DNA of 64,000 bases, taken from positions 25,885,896 through 25,949,895 of the forward strand of contig OZ024808.1 in assembly GCA_964017045.1 (NCBI GenBank), given 5' to 3'. Positions within the stretch are counted from its first letter, which is position 1. Each line of letters begins with the position of its first letter. Below, one piece after another: positions 61,430 to 64,000 of this stretch. This DNA is from Omphiscola glabra. Its lineage: Eukaryota; Mollusca; Gastropoda; Lymnaeidae. Position numbers and translations under genes: made by a program. The notes beneath the pieces were generated by a model, which ran no database searches, was not told the DNA's origin, and was given only the letters and a program-made list of their open reading frames with translations.

Positions 61430-61945
61430 ATGTGGGGAGAAATGTGGTGAGAGATGTGGGGAGAGAGAGATGTGGGGAGAGATGTGGGGAGAGATGGGGG
61501 AGAGATGTGGGGAGAGATCTGGGGAGAGATGGGGGGACAGATGTGATGAGAGATGTGGGGAAAGATGTGGGAAGTGATGTGGGGAGAGATGTGGGGACAG
61601 ATGTGGGGACAGATGTGGGGACAGATGTGGGGAGAGATGTGGGGAGACATGTGGGGAGACATGTGGGGAGAGAGAGATGTGGGGAGAGATGTGGAGAGAG
61701 TGTGGGGAGATATGTGGGGAGAGATGTGGGGAGAGATATGATGAGAGATGTGGGGAGAGATGTGGGGGAGAGATGTGGAGAGAGATGTGGGGCGAGATGT
61801 GTGAAGAGATGTGGGAGATATGTGGGGGGAGATGTGGGGAGATATGTGGAAGATATGTGGGGAGATGTGGGTGCGAGATGTGGGGAGAGATGTAGGGAGA
61901 GATCTGGGGAGAGATCGGGAGAGATGTGGGGAGAGATGTAAGGAG
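61430..61945. repeat. 12-bp minisatellite, about 42 copies
   Basis: Units of GAGATGTGGGGA with insertions and deletions. Purine-rich on the plus strand. Open frames over it are artefacts. Confidence 0.95.
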
Positions 61946-61989
61946 GATTTCCTTTATTGGCCATGTGAACTATTTAGTACTAACGTAAG

Positions 61990-62325
61990 TTGCCGCCTAT
62001 GCGCACGGTGGGTGCGCCTAATTGCCCAACACTAGACACGCGCCTATTCGAAGACCAAGACTTCGATTCGTTCCAAAACTTTCCGCTCCTTTTCCACGGC
62101 AGCAACTTTGCACTTTTCCCTGCTATGGAACGAATTGTGCTTTTAAAAAACAAAGTCCATCTTTGTGTAATTGTTCGCAGCTGTAAATTGAGACCGAAAC
62201 CTCAAGTGTCCAGTGGAAATAAATCTGTCAATGGCCGACACTTGACCAACGTCTTCATTATTTATAACAATATCCGGGGGACGGGGGCTTTATGTAACCA
62301 ATTTGAGCTTAAGAGAGTTTCCTGA
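61990..62325 (+). other. unrecognised open frame of 111 codons
   Basis: Non-repetitive open frame starting MPPMRTVGAPNCPT, with an aromatic-rich middle (FQNFPLLFHGSNFALFPAM). No family motif, no convincing splice borders. May be chance or an old retroelement piece. Confidence 0.15.
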
Positions 62326-62719
62326 ACATCTGGGGATGCAAGGACGGTCGGAATGTGTGCACGTTGGGTCAATGAGGATTGGGGTCTTGGTAACCCATGT
62401 TCCTTTTTGAGAGGAATTGCACCGAATTCTCTTTAAAAAGTTATACAGCAGGAAGATCATCAGTGGGTCAGTAGGTCGACGCTTGAAAAAAGAGAGGAAA
62501 ATAATCGTATGCTTGTAAGTAGGTCAATACTTGTACAAGTCATTGGCGGTTGGAGATAGTCATCACTTGTAAATAGAAATCGGCTATCGGCAACTAGAGG
62601 TCAATACATTGGACCTAAGTACACATCTTTGGTCAATATGTACAACAATTGTGTACATATTTTTTGAGACTTTTTAAAAACATTTTAAAACATTTTTGTT
62701 ATTAAGGACTCGTGATTTG

Positions 62720-62875
62720 ACAAACTGCGCCAGACGTACTTTGTACATCACTTGTACATCACTTGTATCTGTCTTAAGTCTACAGATAAACCAAAAACTG
62801 CGTCAGACGTACTTTGTACATCACTTGTACACCAGTTGTGTCTGTCTTAAGTCTACAGATAGGATCACAAATTGT
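62720..62875. repeat. direct duplication of about 80 bp
   Basis: Two copies of CTGCGCCAGACGTACTTTGT followed by ACATCACTTGTACA and GTCTTAAGTCTACAGATA. The first is slightly longer. Confidence 0.85.
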
Positions 62876-63179
62876 GCCGGGGTTAATTTAGATTCCAAAC
62901 TCAAACAATTGGTTAAGACTAAAGATGTCAACATAAATATAATTTTTTGACATCTATCGGTGTCCAAGCAACGATTGTAGAATGTCCATGGAGGTCTCAC
63001 TTGTGAGATGCTCTGTCAGTCAGCAGATTTCCTCTCCCCACAACCCCTTCTTCACGCTGTTGGTGAAACCTAGGAAAAGGGAAATAGACGATGCAGCTTG
63101 GCACCAGGGGCGTCGTAACAATTTTCAAGTGCAACTTTTACTCCCGTAGCATGTAACTAGGTAGCCGCAAGGCAGCGGA

Positions 63180-63545
63180 CGTTTGCTGTCTGAGAGTTCC
63201 TATAGGAGGTTGGCCTTAGGAGGTTTGCTGTCGGAGATTTCCTATATGAGTTTTGCTGTCGAGGGTTTGCTGTCGGTGGCTTCATATGTGAGGTTTGTTG
63301 TCGGAGGTTTGCTGACGGAGGTTTCTTTTCTGAAGATTGCTGACTAAGGTTTTTTTTAAGGAGGTTGGCTTTAGGAGGTTTTTCTTTCGCAGGTTTGCTG
63401 ACCGGGGTTTTCCTTATGAGGTTTGCCGTCTGAGAGTTCCTTTAAGAGGTTTGCTGTAGGAGGTTTGCTGTCGGAGGTTTGCTGTCCGAGGTTTGCTGTA
63501 GGAGGTTTGCTGTAAGAGATTTGCTGTGAGAGGATTGCGGTCTGA
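63180..63545. repeat. degenerate 14-15 bp minisatellite
   Basis: About 24 irregular copies of GGAGGTTTGCTGTC and relatives. The rest of the window to 64000 has open frames without recognisable family. Confidence 0.85.
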
Positions 63546-64000
63546 GTTTGCGTAGAGTAAGTTTATTAAGAACGAAATAGGAACAGCGTCGTCAGATTCT
63601 TCTAAACTCTTTGAACATTCAAACAACTTTGTAACCTGGCAGAAATCTCTAACCCACACGGCTACGCACATGCTAACGAAAACAACTTGACATCTACTCT
63701 CTTTCACAAAACGGAAACATCGCAAAAAAACGTTAACATGTTGTGAAGTGATTTTTGCGCCTTGGTCTAGTGACACCGTGCTACAACAAGATTGCCCCAC
63801 ATAACGTGACGTTTGACCAAGTGGTAATGGTCACGGCGAGGGCACCGTGAAAAAAAATCTAAAGACGTCTCTCGATGCTCTAACGTAGCCAGCAAAATAT
63901 CACCATACCCCCGAACTCTGCTATACTTGAATTGTCTCCCCTGGAACGCCATTCATCTCAAAGATACAAGACACCAAGAACAAGAAGTTGCGTCCCCTGT

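Noticed and set aside
61206..61964. 252-codon Ser/Pro/Leu/His-rich frame
   Set aside because: Reads through the 12-bp GAGATGTGGGGA array on the opposite strand; low complexity only.
62950..63075. Possible CAP-like exon after TTTTCCTAG on the minus strand (FHQQREEG)
   Set aside because: The start resembles CAP exon 1 by chance, but the HN motif and following residues are missing and no partner exon was found.

Overview
The window is animal nuclear DNA. Genes are split by introns with GT-AG borders, there are no bacterial-style operons, and more than half of the sequence is AT-rich intron, tandem repeat or transposon debris. Two conserved animal genes anchor it, both on the minus strand: an alpha-tubulin N-acetyltransferase (ATAT1/MEC-17) at 14995-21308, and a locus of CAP-superfamily genes of the GAPR-1/GLIPR2 type at 30060-55423. 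The gene content, many LINE fragments and hAT-type elements, including one resembling the horizontally spread SPIN family, fit a lophotrochozoan and most likely a gastropod mollusc. The species assignment is inference.

Layout. 1-4300 is AT-rich and shows no recognisable exon. 4.6-9.1 kb holds several minisatellites (45, 56 and 30 bp units). 9.1-13.4 kb is transposon debris: a lone LTR next to a gag-like coiled-coil reading frame, a terminal-inverted-repeat pair, and a LINE piece. 15.0-21.3 kb is ATAT1, with 11 coding exons that join in phase to 483 codons, and a perfect 46-bp inverted repeat just upstream of its start codon. 22-26 kb holds two LINE remnants and an old MITE. 26-30 kb is arrays.

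30-40 kb is a complete five-exon GAPR-1-like gene (153 aa) that starts with Met-Gly-Cys, a potential double-acylation signal. 45.7-48.5 kb contains three in-phase exons of unrecognised sequence. 50.7-55.4 kb carries a second CAP domain in four exons. Splice phases allow the second CAP domain, the three exons and the GAPR-1-like exons to be one long transcript, with the Met-Gly-Cys exon as an internal alternative start. They equally allow two tandem paralogues. 55.5-64 kb is mostly satellite arrays, including G-rich, 21-bp and 12-bp units, with no confident gene.

The most unusual signal is in the CAP locus. At least five of its splice junctions are the edge of, or closely followed by, a minisatellite whose repeat unit contains that same splice site. 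Arrays of candidate decoy donors or acceptors therefore sit beside the real one. Four closely related non-autonomous hAT elements (164-176 bp), each with a perfect 8-bp target duplication, and an 841-bp hAT-like element inserted inside a minisatellite show recent mobility.

Exon boundaries were read by eye from protein conservation, reading phase and GT-AG borders. No alignment or database search was run.
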